Under the pieces are notes generated by a model, which was not told the origin of the DNA, made no database searches, and saw nothing but the letters and a program-made list of their open reading frames with translations. DNA of 21,831 nt from Bacillota bacterium (GTDB lineage Bacteria; Bacillota_E; Symbiobacteriia; JAMDAP01), in the NCBI GenBank assembly GCA_023484675.1, contig JAMDAP010000077.1:1-21831 (forward strand), given 5' to 3'. This document shows, one piece after another, positions 6,376 through 14,572 of the stretch (the stretch's first letter is position 1; each line of letters opens with the position of its first letter). Position numbers and translations under genes: made by a program.

Positions 6376-8370
6376 TCAGTCGGCCCGCACCGGGACGGAC
6401 GCGCCGCTGTCCGGGATGCCGAAATACTGGGCCAACACCGGCCGCGCTACTTCAGCGGCGAAGGTGCCGTGGCCCCCACCGACCACCAGCACGGAGATGG
6501 CGATCTCGGGATTGTCATAGGGAGCAAAGGCCACGAACACGCCATTGTCCACGCCGGTCGAGGTCTCGGCGGTGCCGGTCTTCGCCCCCACCTTGATGGG
6601 AAAGGCGCCGAAGCTGCCCGATGCCGTTCCGCCCCATTGGGCCGCGCCCAGCATGCCCTCGCGGACGACCCGCAGATTCTCAGGGGAGACGTCCACCTTG
6701 CTCAGCGCCTCAGCCCCGAAGGACTTTACCAGCTCGCCGGAAGCAGTGCGGATCTCCGTCACCAGGTGCGGGCGGTAGCGTGTACCGCCATTGGCGAGGG
6801 TGGCGACGTAGTTGGCCAGTTGCAGGGGCGTCACCAAGGTGCGGCCCTGTCCGATGGCCTGGGACAGGGTGTCGCCGAGCTGCCAGTCGTTGGTCACCTT
6901 GCCACCCTTGAGGGTACGGTTATAGCTGTCCCTGCTGGCGTCAGACCCCTTGGCCTCGCCGTAGAGGTCAATGCCCGTCGGCTGGCCGAAACCGAACATG
7001 TGCGAGTACTTGCCAAGGCCGTCCACTGTGAGAAGCCGCCCGGCTTCGTAGAAGTAGGTGTCGCAGGACTCGGCGATGGCCTTGTGCAGGTTGACGATGC
7101 CGTGGCCGCCCTTCTTCCAGTCCTTCGGTTTCTGCCACAGCCAGTAGACACCGTTGTCCACAATGGTGAAGTCCGGAGTGATCCTGTCCTCCTGCAGGGC
7201 GCCGGCAGCCGTCACCATCTTGAAGGTGGAGCCGGGGGCGAAGGCGCTGATGGCATAATCCATCATAGGGCGATGCGGGTCGGTGTTGAGCACATTCCAG
7301 TGCTCGGAGGAGATGCCGCCCACCCACCAGTTCAGGTCGAAAGACGGGTAGCTGGCCATGGCCAGGATCTCCCCCGTCCTCACATCCTCCACAACGACGG
7401 CGCCGGCGCTGGCCTTGCGGCTGTCCGGGCGCGTCTGGAACTCGTGGATCTTGGCCGCCAGCGTCTGCTCGGCCACGCGCTGCAACTCGCTGTCCAGGGT
7501 CAACGTCAGGTTGTCGCCGGGAACCGGGTCGGTGCCGCCGGGCAGGTCAGCGAACCAGCGGCCCAGATGATCGACCTGGACGGGCCGGGTTCCTTCCTCG
7601 CCCTTCAGGTAGGGCTCGTAGTAGTCCTCCAGCCCGGACTTGCCGATGACGTCGCCGCCCTGGTAGCCCTTGTAGCGGTCGCTCGTCAGCTGCGCCTCGC
7701 TGATCTGGCCCACGTAGCCGATCACGTGCGCGGCCATGGACTCAATATCGGCCCCGGAGGGATCGGCCGGCGTCTCCGGGGACGTGGCCGGAACGGGCGC
7801 CGCTTTGGCGCCCACGGCGGGAGGCGTCGGTGACGTGTCGACGGCCACCGGATAGGAGCGGATCGGCTCCAACGTCACATCCACGCCGGGCAGGTCGGTC
7901 TTATGCTCCTCCAGCTTGGTGTAGATCTCCGGGCCGATGTTGGTCTCAACCCTCAGCGGTTTGTAGAGGCCCACGTACTTCTTGTGGTACAGGAACTTCT
8001 GCCAGATCTCTTGTTCCTTGGCGGCAACCTCCGGAGTATGGGCGTCCCCCGCCAGGATCTGGGCCAAAAGGTGAACTGTCGGCTGCAAGGTCTTTTCGCC
8101 GGTGTAGAACAGGGTGACGGTGTAGGACGGGCGGTTGGAAGCCAGCACCACGCCCCGCCGATCCACAATCATGCCGCGGGGGGCGGCCACGGGAACAATA
8201 CGGATGCGGTTGATGTCCGCTGCCTCGGCCCACTTGGCCCCCTGCAGGAACTGCAGGTTGGTGAGCTGCCCCACCAGCAGGATGAAAATCAAAGCAATGG
8301 CCACCGTAAAAAAGCGGGAACGCCGCTCTAACTCCCTGGTGCCAATGGTCTTTGGATCCCGGGCAACCAC
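6376..8370 (-). CDS. mrdA: Class B penicillin-binding protein 2 (elongasome transpeptidase)
   Basis: A 664-aa protein from the GTG at 8370: short cytoplasmic tail, one membrane segment (about 21-38), PBP dimerisation domain (APRGMIVDRRG, about 63-73), and a transpeptidase domain with STFK (381-384, catalytic Ser), SCD (435-437) and KTGT (597-600). SCD in place of SxN, the mre neighbours and RodA point to PBP2 rather than FtsI. It cross-links lateral-wall peptidoglycan behind RodA. An unusual Pro/Ala/Thr-rich stretch (about 179-209) interrupts the dimerisation domain. The GTG at 8370 has a perfect AGGAGGTGA 5 nt upstream; a GTG at 8379 would overlap the mreD stop as GTGA but has no spacing to that site. 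Last gene of the mreBCD operon. Confidence 0.93.
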   Translation of the reverse strand: MVARDPKTIGTRELERRSRFFTVAIALIFILLVGQLTNLQFLQGAKWAEAADINRIRIVPVAAPRGMIVDRRGVVLASNRPSYTVTLFYTGEKTLQPTVHLLAQILAGDAHTPEVAAKEQEIWQKFLYHKKYVGLYKPLRVETNIGPEIYTKLEEHKTDLPGVDVTLEPIRSYPVAVDTSPTPPAVGAKAAPVPATSPETPADPSGADIESMAAHVIGYVGQISEAQLTSDRYKGYQGGDVIGKSGLEDYYEPYLKGEEGTRPVQVDHLGRWFADLPGGTDPVPGDNLTLTLDSELQRVAEQTLAAKIHEFQTRPDSRKASAGAVVVEDVRTGEILAMASYPSFDLNWWVGGISSEHWNVLNTDPHRPMMDYAISAFAPGSTFKMVTAAGALQEDRITPDFTIVDNGVYWLWQKPKDWKKGGHGIVNLHKAIAESCDTYFYEAGRLLTVDGLGKYSHMFGFGQPTGIDLYGEAKGSDASRDSYNRTLKGGKVTNDWQLGDTLSQAIGQGRTLVTPLQLANYVATLANGGTRYRPHLVTEIRTASGELVKSFGAEALSKVDVSPENLRVVREGMLGAAQWGGTASGSFGAFPIKVGAKTGTAETSTGVDNGVFVAFAPYDNPEIAISVLVVGGGHGTFAAEVARPVLAQYFGIPDSGASVPVRAD

Positions 8371-8375
8371 GCTGC

Positions 8376-8903
8376 TCACCTCCTCAGGGGGGTACGGGAA
8401 CGGGACAGGGCCTCCGCCTCCGCGTACCAGGCGGGGGCATAGCGGTAGAGAAGCCGGTACAGGAACGGCGCAATCACGGCGTTGTAGATGGCCTCGGGCA
8501 CAATGACGCGTTTCCAGGCCAGGACGAAGGGCGCATGCCGGCCCACAGCGTACAAGATGCTGTAGACGATCAGTTCGGAGAGCACAGTGCCCACCATGGT
8601 CAGCAGGAAGGGCATGGCCAGGTTCTCCTTGAAGATCTCTCGCTCCGCCAGACCGGCCAGTCCGCCGGCCACGGCCTTGGATAGGGCGTGCATGCCCAGA
8701 AGCCGCCCTGTCAGGAGGTCCTGCAGGAACCCGCCCAAAAAGCCAACGGCGGCGCCTCGTGCCGTCCCGTAAAGCAGCCCGTAGATCACCGCCAGGAGAA
8801 GAAGCAGATCGGGTTTCACCCCGAACAGGATGACCTTATCGAGCAGCGTTGTCTGCGCCACCACCGCCGCCAGCGTGAGCCCGATCGTCACCCACCATTT
8901 CAC
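8376..8903 (-). CDS. mreD: MreD, integral membrane cell-shape protein
   Basis: A 175-aa protein made mostly of hydrophobic segments (about five to six membrane passes) with the MreD core GFLGGFLQDLLTGRLLGMHAL near residues 54-74 (given as GFLGGFLQ then DLLTGRLLG). MreD is a membrane component linking MreC, RodA and PBP2. It starts at GTG 8903, overlapping the mreC TGA as GTGA, with GGGGGTGA 7 nt upstream inside the end of mreC; translation is probably coupled. The basic C-terminus (RSRTPLRR) is cytoplasmic. Length is normal for Gram-positive MreD. Confidence 0.92.
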   Translation of the reverse strand: MKWWVTIGLTLAAVVAQTTLLDKVILFGVKPDLLLLLAVIYGLLYGTARGAAVGFLGGFLQDLLTGRLLGMHALSKAVAGGLAGLAEREIFKENLAMPFLLTMVGTVLSELIVYSILYAVGRHAPFVLAWKRVIVPEAIYNAVIAPFLYRLLYRYAPAWYAEAEALSRSRTPLRR

Positions 8904-9799
8904 GGCGTGGTCACCCCCGGGGGAGGGGGCGCCGGCTGGCCGGTCTCCGCCGCGGACGGTGCCGGCAGAGGCGGCAATCCCATGCCGTCGGCAGGCGACC
9001 AGGTGACCACCAACACGCGTTCCAGATGGTGGAAGTCCACGGCCGGTCGGAGCGAGGCCTCCTTCACCAGTCCCTGGGTCGTGACCTGCGTGACCTGACC
9101 TACAGGAATGCCCTTGGGGAAGAGCGAGTTCAGACCCGAGGTGAGGACCTGATCCCCCACCTCCACCTGGGCCTCTGGATTGAAAAAGCGCAGTTGCAGC
9201 TCGTCCTGGTCCTGCCCCCGGGCGATACCGGCGTCACGCGAGTTGGCCACCAGGGATCCGGTGCCGCTGTCGCGGTCCGTAAGCAGCAGGACCGTGGCCG
9301 TTCGTCCGGTGACCTTAAACACCCGACCGACCAGGCCCTGCTCCGTCACCACGGCCATATCGCGGGTAACGCCGTCGCCGCTGCCCCGGCTGATGGTCAC
9401 GGTGGCGAACCAGTTGTCGGAGCTGCGACCGATCACGTCAGCCGGCTTGTACCTGAGAGGGGAATGCTGCACCAGCCCCAACTGCTGCCGGAGCTGCTCG
9501 TTCTCCACGCGCAGCTCCTCCAGTTGGGACTGCAGCCCGGGCCGCTGCGCCAGCACGTCCCGCAGGTATTGGTTCTCGCTGCGCAACCGGCCGAGCTCGG
9601 CAACGGCGCCGAAGGCGCTGCTGACGCCGCGCACGGCCCGGCTGCTCACAGACTGCAGGGGGGACAATGCATCGGACAGCCAGGACTCAGCACGGGAGAC
9701 AGCCGGACGCTCCACCCTCGTCGTGCCCAGCAACACAAGGGTGGCCACTCCGGCCACCACCACGGCATAAAAGGTTTTGGATCGGAAGAGTCCCGGCAT
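8900..9799 (-). CDS. mreC: MreC, rod-shape-determining scaffold protein
   Basis: A 299-aa bitopic protein: one N-terminal membrane segment (about 10-26), a coiled coil with leucine/glutamate heptads (about 66-110, LRSENQYLRDVL and LEELRVENEQLRQQLG), then the two-beta-barrel extracytoplasmic domain with VIGRSSDNWFATVTISRGS (about 122-140), GLVGRV and GDQVLTSGLNSLFPKGIPVG (about 217-236). It couples cytoplasmic MreB to the extracellular PBP2 domain. The C-terminal 30 residues are Pro/Ala-rich and probably disordered. The ATG is preceded by CAGGTGGTGA with suitable spacing. It lies 26 nt after mreB. Confidence 0.95.
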   Translation of the reverse strand: MPGLFRSKTFYAVVVAGVATLVLLGTTRVERPAVSRAESWLSDALSPLQSVSSRAVRGVSSAFGAVAELGRLRSENQYLRDVLAQRPGLQSQLEELRVENEQLRQQLGLVQHSPLRYKPADVIGRSSDNWFATVTISRGSGDGVTRDMAVVTEQGLVGRVFKVTGRTATVLLLTDRDSGTGSLVANSRDAGIARGQDQDELQLRFFNPEAQVEVGDQVLTSGLNSLFPKGIPVGQVTQVTTQGLVKEASLRPAVDFHHLERVLVVTWSPADGMGLPPLPAPSAAETGQPAPPPPGVTTP

Positions 9800-9825
9800 T
9801 TAGGTCACCACCTGCAGGGTCGCTG

Positions 9826-10851
9826 CTATTTGCGCAACGTCCGGCGCAGCAGATCGATCATGTCCAGCACCTTGCCCGTGCCCTTGACCACGCAAAGCAA
9901 GGCTTCTTCGGAAACGTGCACAGGCATGCCCGTCTCCTTGGACACCAGACGGTCGAGCCCACGCAACAGCGAGCCGCCGCCGGTCATGACGATGCCCCGG
10001 TCCATGATGTCCGCCGCCAGTTCAGGCGGCGTCTTTTCCAGCGTCACCTTGATGGCTTCGATGATCGCCGCCACCGGATCGGTCAGGGCGCTCCTGATTT
10101 CTTCCGCCGTGACCTTCAGGGTGCGGGGGAGGCCTGTGACCAGGTCCCGGCCGCGGATCTCCATGCCCTCGCGGCCGTCCGTCACGGGATAGGCCGAGCC
10201 GATGCTGATTTTGACCTCCTCAGCGGTCCGCTCGCCTATCATCATATTATAGGTGCGCTTTACATAATGCACAACCGCCTCGTCCATTTCGTCGCCGGCA
10301 ACGCGGATCGATTTCGACGTAACGATACCGCCGAGCGAGATGATGGCCACTTCGGTGGTTCCGCCACCAATATCCACCACCATGTTGCCGGTCGGCTCGT
10401 CCACGGGAAGCCCGGCGCCGATGGCGGCGGCCATGGGTTCCTCAATGACGTGGGCCTCCCGGGCTCCTGCCTGCAGAGTCGCATCCATCACGGCGCGCCG
10501 CTCGACGCCGGTGACGCCGGAAGGAACGGACACCACCACCCGCGGGCGGCGGAAAGCGCGCCCGGCCATGGCCTTGCCGATGAAATACTGCAGCATCTTC
10601 TGCGTCACGTCGAAATCGGCGATAACGCCGTCCTTCATCGGCCGGATGGCGATAATGTTGCCCGGGGTGCGGCCAATCATCTGCTTGGCCTCCTCGCCCA
10701 CCGCCATCACGTGGCGGGTGTCGCGGTCGATCGCCACCACAGAGGGTTCCTGCAGGACGATGCCCTTACCTTTGACGTACACCAGCGTATTGGCTGTGCC
10801 CAGGTCAATACCCATATCCCGCGAAAAAATCCCCAAAACGCCGCCTGCCAA
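9826..10851 (-). CDS. mreB: MreB, actin-like rod-shape protein
   Basis: A 341-aa actin-fold ATPase of normal length. Motifs: [20 protein letters not shown] (phosphate-1), [15 protein letters not shown] (phosphate-2), [14 protein letters not shown] (connect/adenosine region), and [13 protein letters not shown] near the C-terminus. MreB filaments under the membrane orient the elongasome. The start is TTG at 10851 with AGGGG 8 nt upstream; no ATG/GTG gives the family N-terminus. It follows radC by only 15 nt and leads into mreC, so radC-mreBCD-mrdA is very likely one transcript. Confidence 0.97.
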   Translation of the reverse strand: MAGGVLGIFSRDMGIDLGTANTLVYVKGKGIVLQEPSVVAIDRDTRHVMAVGEEAKQMIGRTPGNIIAIRPMKDGVIADFDVTQKMLQYFIGKAMAGRAFRRPRVVVSVPSGVTGVERRAVMDATLQAGAREAHVIEEPMAAAIGAGLPVDEPTGNMVVDIGGGTTEVAIISLGGIVTSKSIRVAGDEMDEAVVHYVKRTYNMMIGERTAEEVKISIGSAYPVTDGREGMEIRGRDLVTGLPRTLKVTAEEIRSALTDPVAAIIEAIKVTLEKTPPELAADIMDRGIVMTGGGSLLRGLDRLVSKETGMPVHVSEEALLCVVKGTGKVLDMIDLLRRTLRK

Positions 10852-10866
10852 CTCCAGTTCCCCTTT

Positions 10867-11598
10867 CTATCTGCCCGCCAGCGTGGCCGGATCCAGCCCG
10901 CGCTCTCGAAACGAAGCGTATTGGTTGTCGCCGATGACGATGTGATCCAGCACGTCGATGCCCAGAATTCGGCCGGCTTCCGCCAGTCGCGCCGTGAGGT
11001 CGAGGTCTTCGGCGCTGGGCGTCGGGTCGCCGCTGGGGTGGTTGTGCACCAGGATGACCGCGGCAGCGCTGCGCCGAATCGCTCCCTTGAACAGCTCCCG
11101 AGGATGCACCAGGGAGGCGCTCAGGTGGCCGACGGAAACCTCCTCCACGCCCAGCACGCGATGCTTGGTGTCCAGGTAAAGCACCTGGAAATGCTCGCGG
11201 TCCAGATGCCGCATGGAGTCCATGACCAGCTGCGCCGCGTCCTCCGGCCGGCGGATAGCCGGCCGCTTGCCGCGCGCCGCAGCCAGGCGCTGCCCCAGTT
11301 CCAGAGCCGCCTTGAGCCTGGCCGCCTTGGCCAGCCCTACGCCCTTCAGGGCGGCCAGCTCTTCAAGGGGCGCGGAGGCCAGGTACTCCAGCGACCGCAC
11401 CGCATCCCCGGGGTCCTGACCCAATCCGAGCAGCCCGCGGGCGACGTCCAGGGCCGAGGCCCCGGCAGTGCCCGTGTGCAGCAGCAGAGCCAACAGTTCA
11501 GCTTCGGAAAGTGCAGCCGCCCCCAAGCTTGCCAACCGCTCCCGCGGCCGCTCGCCAGGAGGCAGATCCTTTACAGTCAGACGATAGGCCTGCTCCAT
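10867..11598 (-). CDS. radC: RadC/UPF0758 JAMM-domain protein
   Basis: A 243-aa protein with an N-terminal helix-hairpin-helix-like domain (LSEAELLALLLHTG at 30-43, LKGVGLAKAARLKAALELG at 84-102) and a C-terminal JAB1/MPN metalloprotease-like domain with the complete HxHPSGDPxPSxxD signature: His185, His187 and Asp198, plus Glu152/153. Despite the name, a DNA repair role is not established and the substrate is unknown. It sits between maf and mreB as in many Firmicutes. ATG 11598 has GGGTGAAG upstream; a start at 11631 is possible but less family-like. Confidence 0.94.
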   Translation of the reverse strand: MEQAYRLTVKDLPPGERPRERLASLGAAALSEAELLALLLHTGTAGASALDVARGLLGLGQDPGDAVRSLEYLASAPLEELAALKGVGLAKAARLKAALELGQRLAAARGKRPAIRRPEDAAQLVMDSMRHLDREHFQVLYLDTKHRVLGVEEVSVGHLSASLVHPRELFKGAIRRSAAAVILVHNHPSGDPTPSAEDLDLTARLAEAGRILGIDVLDHIVIGDNQYASFRERGLDPATLAGR

Positions 11599-11656
11599 AA
11601 CTTCACCCGCCTCGCCGGAAATCCGGTGCACCCGTCGCAGCTTGAAGCCGCGGCCG

Positions 11657-12247
11657 CTACCGGGCAGCGATGTCTAGTACATCGATCCCGAAGGTTTCAA
11701 GCAGGCGCGCCAACTTCGGCAGAGGCAAGCCAACCACATTGAAGTAATCGCCTTCCAGCCGTTCCACCAGAACAGAGCCAAGGCCCTGCACCGCGTAGGC
11801 GCCGGCCTTGTCCATCGGCTCGCCGGAGGCCACGTAAGCCGCAACCTGACGTGGTGTCAGCCGGCGCAGGGTGACCGCCGTCTCCTCGTGTCCCAGGTGC
11901 TCTTCGCCGCCCGGCAGGCGCACCAGGGCCACACCGGTAAAAACCCGGTGGGTGCGGCCTGACAGGCTGCTGAGCATGGCCCTGGCTTCCGCCTCGTCCC
12001 GCGGTTTGCCCAGGATCCCTCCGTCCAGCACCACGATGGTGTCAGCACCAATCACCAAGGCCTCCCCCTCCACCTCCGGCAGCACCGCCCGGGCCTTGCC
12101 CAGGGCAAGGCGGCGCACCAGATCGGCGGGGCTCGCAACGCCGATACTATCCTCGTTGAACTGGCTGGGGATGACATCAAACTGAAGCCCCAGCTGGGCC
12201 AGAAGGTCCTTTCGCCGCGGCGAGGCAGAAGCGAGAATCAGGCGCAT
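11657..12247 (-). CDS. maf: Maf-family nucleoside triphosphate pyrophosphatase
   Basis: A 196-aa protein starting with the Maf signature LILASASPRRKDLL, followed by VIGADTIVVLDGGILGKP (around 66-83), LSGRTHRVFTGV (94-105), and DKAGAYAVQGLGSVLVERLEGDYFNVVGLP (about 145-174, quoted here only as a region). The YAVQG and DYFNVVGLP blocks match the dTTP/UTP pyrophosphatase (YhdE/Maf) group, which removes non-canonical or excess nucleotides and is linked with septum control. It is 58 nt upstream of radC and 46 nt after the DUF4321-like gene in transcription order. Confidence 0.94.
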   Translation of the reverse strand: MRLILASASPRRKDLLAQLGLQFDVIPSQFNEDSIGVASPADLVRRLALGKARAVLPEVEGEALVIGADTIVVLDGGILGKPRDEAEARAMLSSLSGRTHRVFTGVALVRLPGGEEHLGHEETAVTLRRLTPRQVAAYVASGEPMDKAGAYAVQGLGSVLVERLEGDYFNVVGLPLPKLARLLETFGIDVLDIAAR

Positions 12248-12293
12248 GGGTCCTCCATCAGGTCGAAGCGATGAGAAAGGTGACGATACAGGC

Positions 12294-12581
12294 TCAGGAA
12301 GTCCGACGGACGTAGATGAAGCCGGCCAACAGGCCGATGAGCCCCATCAGGTTCATCTTCAGGGAAAAACCCAGGGTCAGCGTGAAGGCCCTCAGGTCCA
12401 GCGTGGTGGGAGCCAGGCTCAGGCTGCTGATGGACTGGCCGAGGATCTTCACCCCATAAGAGGCCGCCACCTGCCCAAGCAAGGTACCGACGACTGCGCC
12501 CAAGAGAAGAACAAAGATCGTGTAACCCCATGTGCCCGGCTGCAAAGCGTTCCGCTCCCAAAACTTCAGGATAGTTGCCAA
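12294..12581 (-). CDS. Small DUF4321-like membrane protein
   Basis: A 95-aa protein with two hydrophobic segments: YTIFVLLLGAVVGTLLGQVAA (about 20-40, given as YTIFVLLLGAVVG then TLLGQ) and MGLIGLLAGFIYV at the C-terminus, joined by LRAFTLTLGFSLKMNLMG. The GxxxGxLLG pattern and size match DUF4321 proteins encoded beside maf-radC-mreB in many Clostridia; function unknown. The start is uncertain: TTG at 12581 has only CTGGGAA close by, while TTG at 12545 has GGGAGCGG 6 nt upstream and would remove 12 residues. Confidence 0.75.
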   Translation of the reverse strand: MATILKFWERNALQPGTWGYTIFVLLLGAVVGTLLGQVAASYGVKILGQSISSLSLAPTTLDLRAFTLTLGFSLKMNLMGLIGLLAGFIYVRRTS

Positions 12582-12689
12582 GTTCCCAGGCTACTTCGTG
12601 CCTGCTCAGCAAAATTCCTGTTTGTTCGGGCTGGGAGTTCAACGTCAAAGCCTTGTGGTACAGGCGCTGTCGCCAAATGGAAATATTCC

Positions 12690-12719
12690 CCTGGTGAGGA
12701 TACCCCGACCGTCACCAGG
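12690..12719. repeat. Inverted repeat in the gap between the PrcB-domain gene and the DUF4321-like gene
   Basis: CCTGGTGA (12690-12697) and TCACCAGG (12712-12719) are perfect complements around a 14-nt spacer, starting 7 nt after the PrcB-domain stop on the minus strand. No U-tract follows, so this is a hairpin that may be a 3' stabiliser, a weak terminator or an operator for the downstream maf-radC-mre block. The rest of 12582-12726 shows no convincing promoter. Confidence 0.5.
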
Positions 12720-12726
12720 CTATTCG

Positions 12727-13143
12727 CTAGACCTGTTCATGCACGGCGGCAAAGATGTGACCTTTTTCATCAGCAAAGTGGAAAGTCCAGGGGCCGTCTC
12801 CGCCCAAATCCGCCCGTTCCACTCTGATGTGCTTCCGGGGGTAGGTGAGCGCCATGGTAACAAAGGCCCCGGGGGCCGGGTTGACGCGCCGGACGTGGAC
12901 CGTTATCTGGTCGCCTTCGGCTTCCACCGCCTCAACCTCCAGACCGTAACCGCCGGAACGCTGCACGCCGCGGTGTACGGCAATGACCACGGACTGACCA
13001 AAATCGAGTATGGGTCGGACCGAGCTTGCCCCGTACACCCGTTTGACCGCATCCTCCGAGCCAAAGACAAAGCAACGCGGCTCTTCAAAGTCGGTGCGGC
13101 CGGACTCCAGGCGCAGGTTAACTTCCGCAAAGGGAATCTTCAT
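12727..13143 (-). CDS. PrcB C-terminal-domain protein, function unknown
   Basis: A 138-aa protein. Its second half carries the PrcB_C pattern: DFGQSVVIAVHRGVQRSGGYG (about 47-67, quoted as DFGQSVVIAVHRG and SGGYG), then ITVHVRRVNPAPGAFVTMALTYP (about 79-101) with the conserved P-x-PG and TYP elements. PrcB_C is named after a subunit of the Treponema dentilysin protease complex; many bacterial members are secreted or lipoproteins, but this one has no signal peptide and looks cytoplasmic. The ATG overlaps the folC TGA as ATGA and AGGAGGGAG lies just upstream, so it is translationally coupled to folC. Role unknown. Confidence 0.7.
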   Translation of the reverse strand: MKIPFAEVNLRLESGRTDFEEPRCFVFGSEDAVKRVYGASSVRPILDFGQSVVIAVHRGVQRSGGYGLEVEAVEAEGDQITVHVRRVNPAPGAFVTMALTYPRKHIRVERADLGGDGPWTFHFADEKGHIFAAVHEQV

Positions 13144-14465
13144 TCCGCTCCCTCCTCGTCCACCAGCTTACCGCGCAAAGCGCCGATTAGATACAGGGAA
13201 CCGGTGCAGAGCAGCAGATCTTCGGGACCGGTCCGGCCCAGGGCCAGTTCAAGGGCCTTGAATGGATCGGGCTCCACCCGAGGCGCGAGCCCGCGGGCCG
13301 CCACGCGCGCCGCCAGGTCGTCCGCCGGGCGAATCGCGGCGTGGCGCTGCCCGGCGCCGAGTACCGGCTCGGTGACCACCACCCGGCCGGCCACCGGCAG
13401 CAAGGCGTCCAGCACCTGTTCCACCGGCTTGTCCGCCAGCATGCCCAGCAGCAGAACCACCCGTCGGTGCGGCAGGACCTGGCGCACGGCGGCAGCGGCG
13501 GCAGCGGCCCCGTCCGGGTTGTGCGCCCCATCCAGCACCACCAGCGGCGAACGCCGCACCACCTCCAGCCGGCCAGGCCAACGCACCTCGAGAAGTCCCC
13601 GGCGCACGGCCTCTTCCGGCACGGGCAGACCTTCTCCGGCAAGCAGAGACAGGGCGGTCACAGCGGTCACCGCGTTGGCCTGTTGGTGCCGCCCGATCAG
13701 GGACAGCCGCAGACCCTCGAAGCGCCAACCAGGGCCTTCCACGTCCAGCACCTGGCCGTCCAGCCCGCTTTGAGCCTCGCGCCAGGTCACGTCTCGCCCC
13801 ACGACCAGCAGGGACGAACCCCGCTCCCGGCAGACGCCGGCGATGACCTCCTCCGCCTCGGGTTCGCCTGCGGACGTCACCACAGGTATTCCTTCCTTGA
13901 TGATGCCCGCCTTCTCCGAGGCGATGGCGGCCAGGGTATGGCCCAGGCGATCGGTGTGATCGAAGTGGATGTGGGTGATGACAGACACCAGCGGCCGGGT
14001 GACAACGTTGGTGGCATCAAAGCGGCCGCCCAGGCCCACCTCCAGCACCACCACGTCCACGGACCGAACCAGGAAGTGGCGGAAGGCCAGGGCCGTGATG
14101 ACCTCGAACTCGGTGGGCGACTCCAGCCCTTCTGCAAGCATCCGGTCGATCACCGGCCGGACCTGGTCCAGTTGCGCCGCCACCTCCGCCGGCGCGATCT
14201 CCTGCCCGTCAACACGGATCCGCTCCGTGAAGCGTTCCAGGTGCGGCGAGGTGTAAAGGCCGGTGCGATACCCGGCGGCCCGCAGGGCCCGCTCCATCAT
14301 GGCAGACGTGGAACCCTTGCCGTTCGTTCCGGCCACATGGATGAGCCGCAACTTCTCCTGGGGATCCCCCAGGCGGCGCAGCACTTCCCGCATCCGCCCG
14401 AGGTCAAGCTTCATGCCGAAGCGGTTGAAGCCCGCTAGATACGCCAGCGATTCTTGGTAGTTCAA
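13140..14465 (-). CDS. folC: FolC, folylpolyglutamate synthase / dihydrofolate synthase
   Basis: A 441-aa Mur-ligase-family enzyme. Motifs: NYQESLAYL start, P-loop HVAGTNGKGST (43-53), the folate-binding TSPHLERFTERI loop (about 72-83), EVGLGGRFDATN, ITHIHFDHTDRLGHT, KAGIIKEG, and DGAHNPDG in the C-terminal half. It adds glutamate to tetrahydrofolates and, in many bacteria, to dihydropteroate. TTG 14465 has GGAGG 5 nt upstream and gives the family N-terminus; longer in-frame versions (to 14567) would run through a strong hairpin. It follows valS by 107 nt, a common Firmicute pairing, and is coupled to the PrcB-domain gene. Confidence 0.93.
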   Translation of the reverse strand: MNYQESLAYLAGFNRFGMKLDLGRMREVLRRLGDPQEKLRLIHVAGTNGKGSTSAMMERALRAAGYRTGLYTSPHLERFTERIRVDGQEIAPAEVAAQLDQVRPVIDRMLAEGLESPTEFEVITALAFRHFLVRSVDVVVLEVGLGGRFDATNVVTRPLVSVITHIHFDHTDRLGHTLAAIASEKAGIIKEGIPVVTSAGEPEAEEVIAGVCRERGSSLLVVGRDVTWREAQSGLDGQVLDVEGPGWRFEGLRLSLIGRHQQANAVTAVTALSLLAGEGLPVPEEAVRRGLLEVRWPGRLEVVRRSPLVVLDGAHNPDGAAAAAAAVRQVLPHRRVVLLLGMLADKPVEQVLDALLPVAGRVVVTEPVLGAGQRHAAIRPADDLAARVAARGLAPRVEPDPFKALELALGRTGPEDLLLCTGSLYLIGALRGKLVDEEGAE

Positions 14466-14481
14466 GGTTGCCTCCGCAAGA

Positions 14482-14513
14482 GGCCCCTGCCGCCGGACGG
14501 GGCGGCAGGGGCC
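14482..14513 (-). promoter_or_regulatory. Strong 13-bp hairpin between valS and folC
   Basis: GGCCCCTGCCGCC (14482-14494) and GGCGGCAGGGGCC (14501-14513) form a perfect stem with loop GGACGG. On the minus strand it begins 59 nt after the valS stop and its foot is only 6 nt from the GGAGG of folC. Only TCTT follows, so it is not a standard intrinsic terminator. It may attenuate valS-to-folC readthrough, block 3' exonucleases, or influence folC translation. Confidence 0.6.
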
Positions 14514-14572
14514 GAAGTCAGGGACGGATCGACGGCTAACCCGGTGGGTGTGCGCCGCCGACATCAACCGGG

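Noticed and set aside
6319..7833. Long plus-strand open frame opposite PBP2
   Set aside because: Antisense to the intact transpeptidase domain and compositionally unlike a protein; no recognisable motif.
6376..8370. PBP as FtsI/Spo VD (division or spore PBP)
   Set aside because: Location in the mreBCD operon, SCD motif and absence of a PASTA domain favour the elongation-specific PBP2.
9667..11742. Very long open frame on the plus strand opposite mreC-mreB-radC
   Set aside because: Its sequence is His/Gly/Arg-rich with no family resemblance and mirrors strongly conserved minus-strand genes; such frames arise from high G+C codon use.
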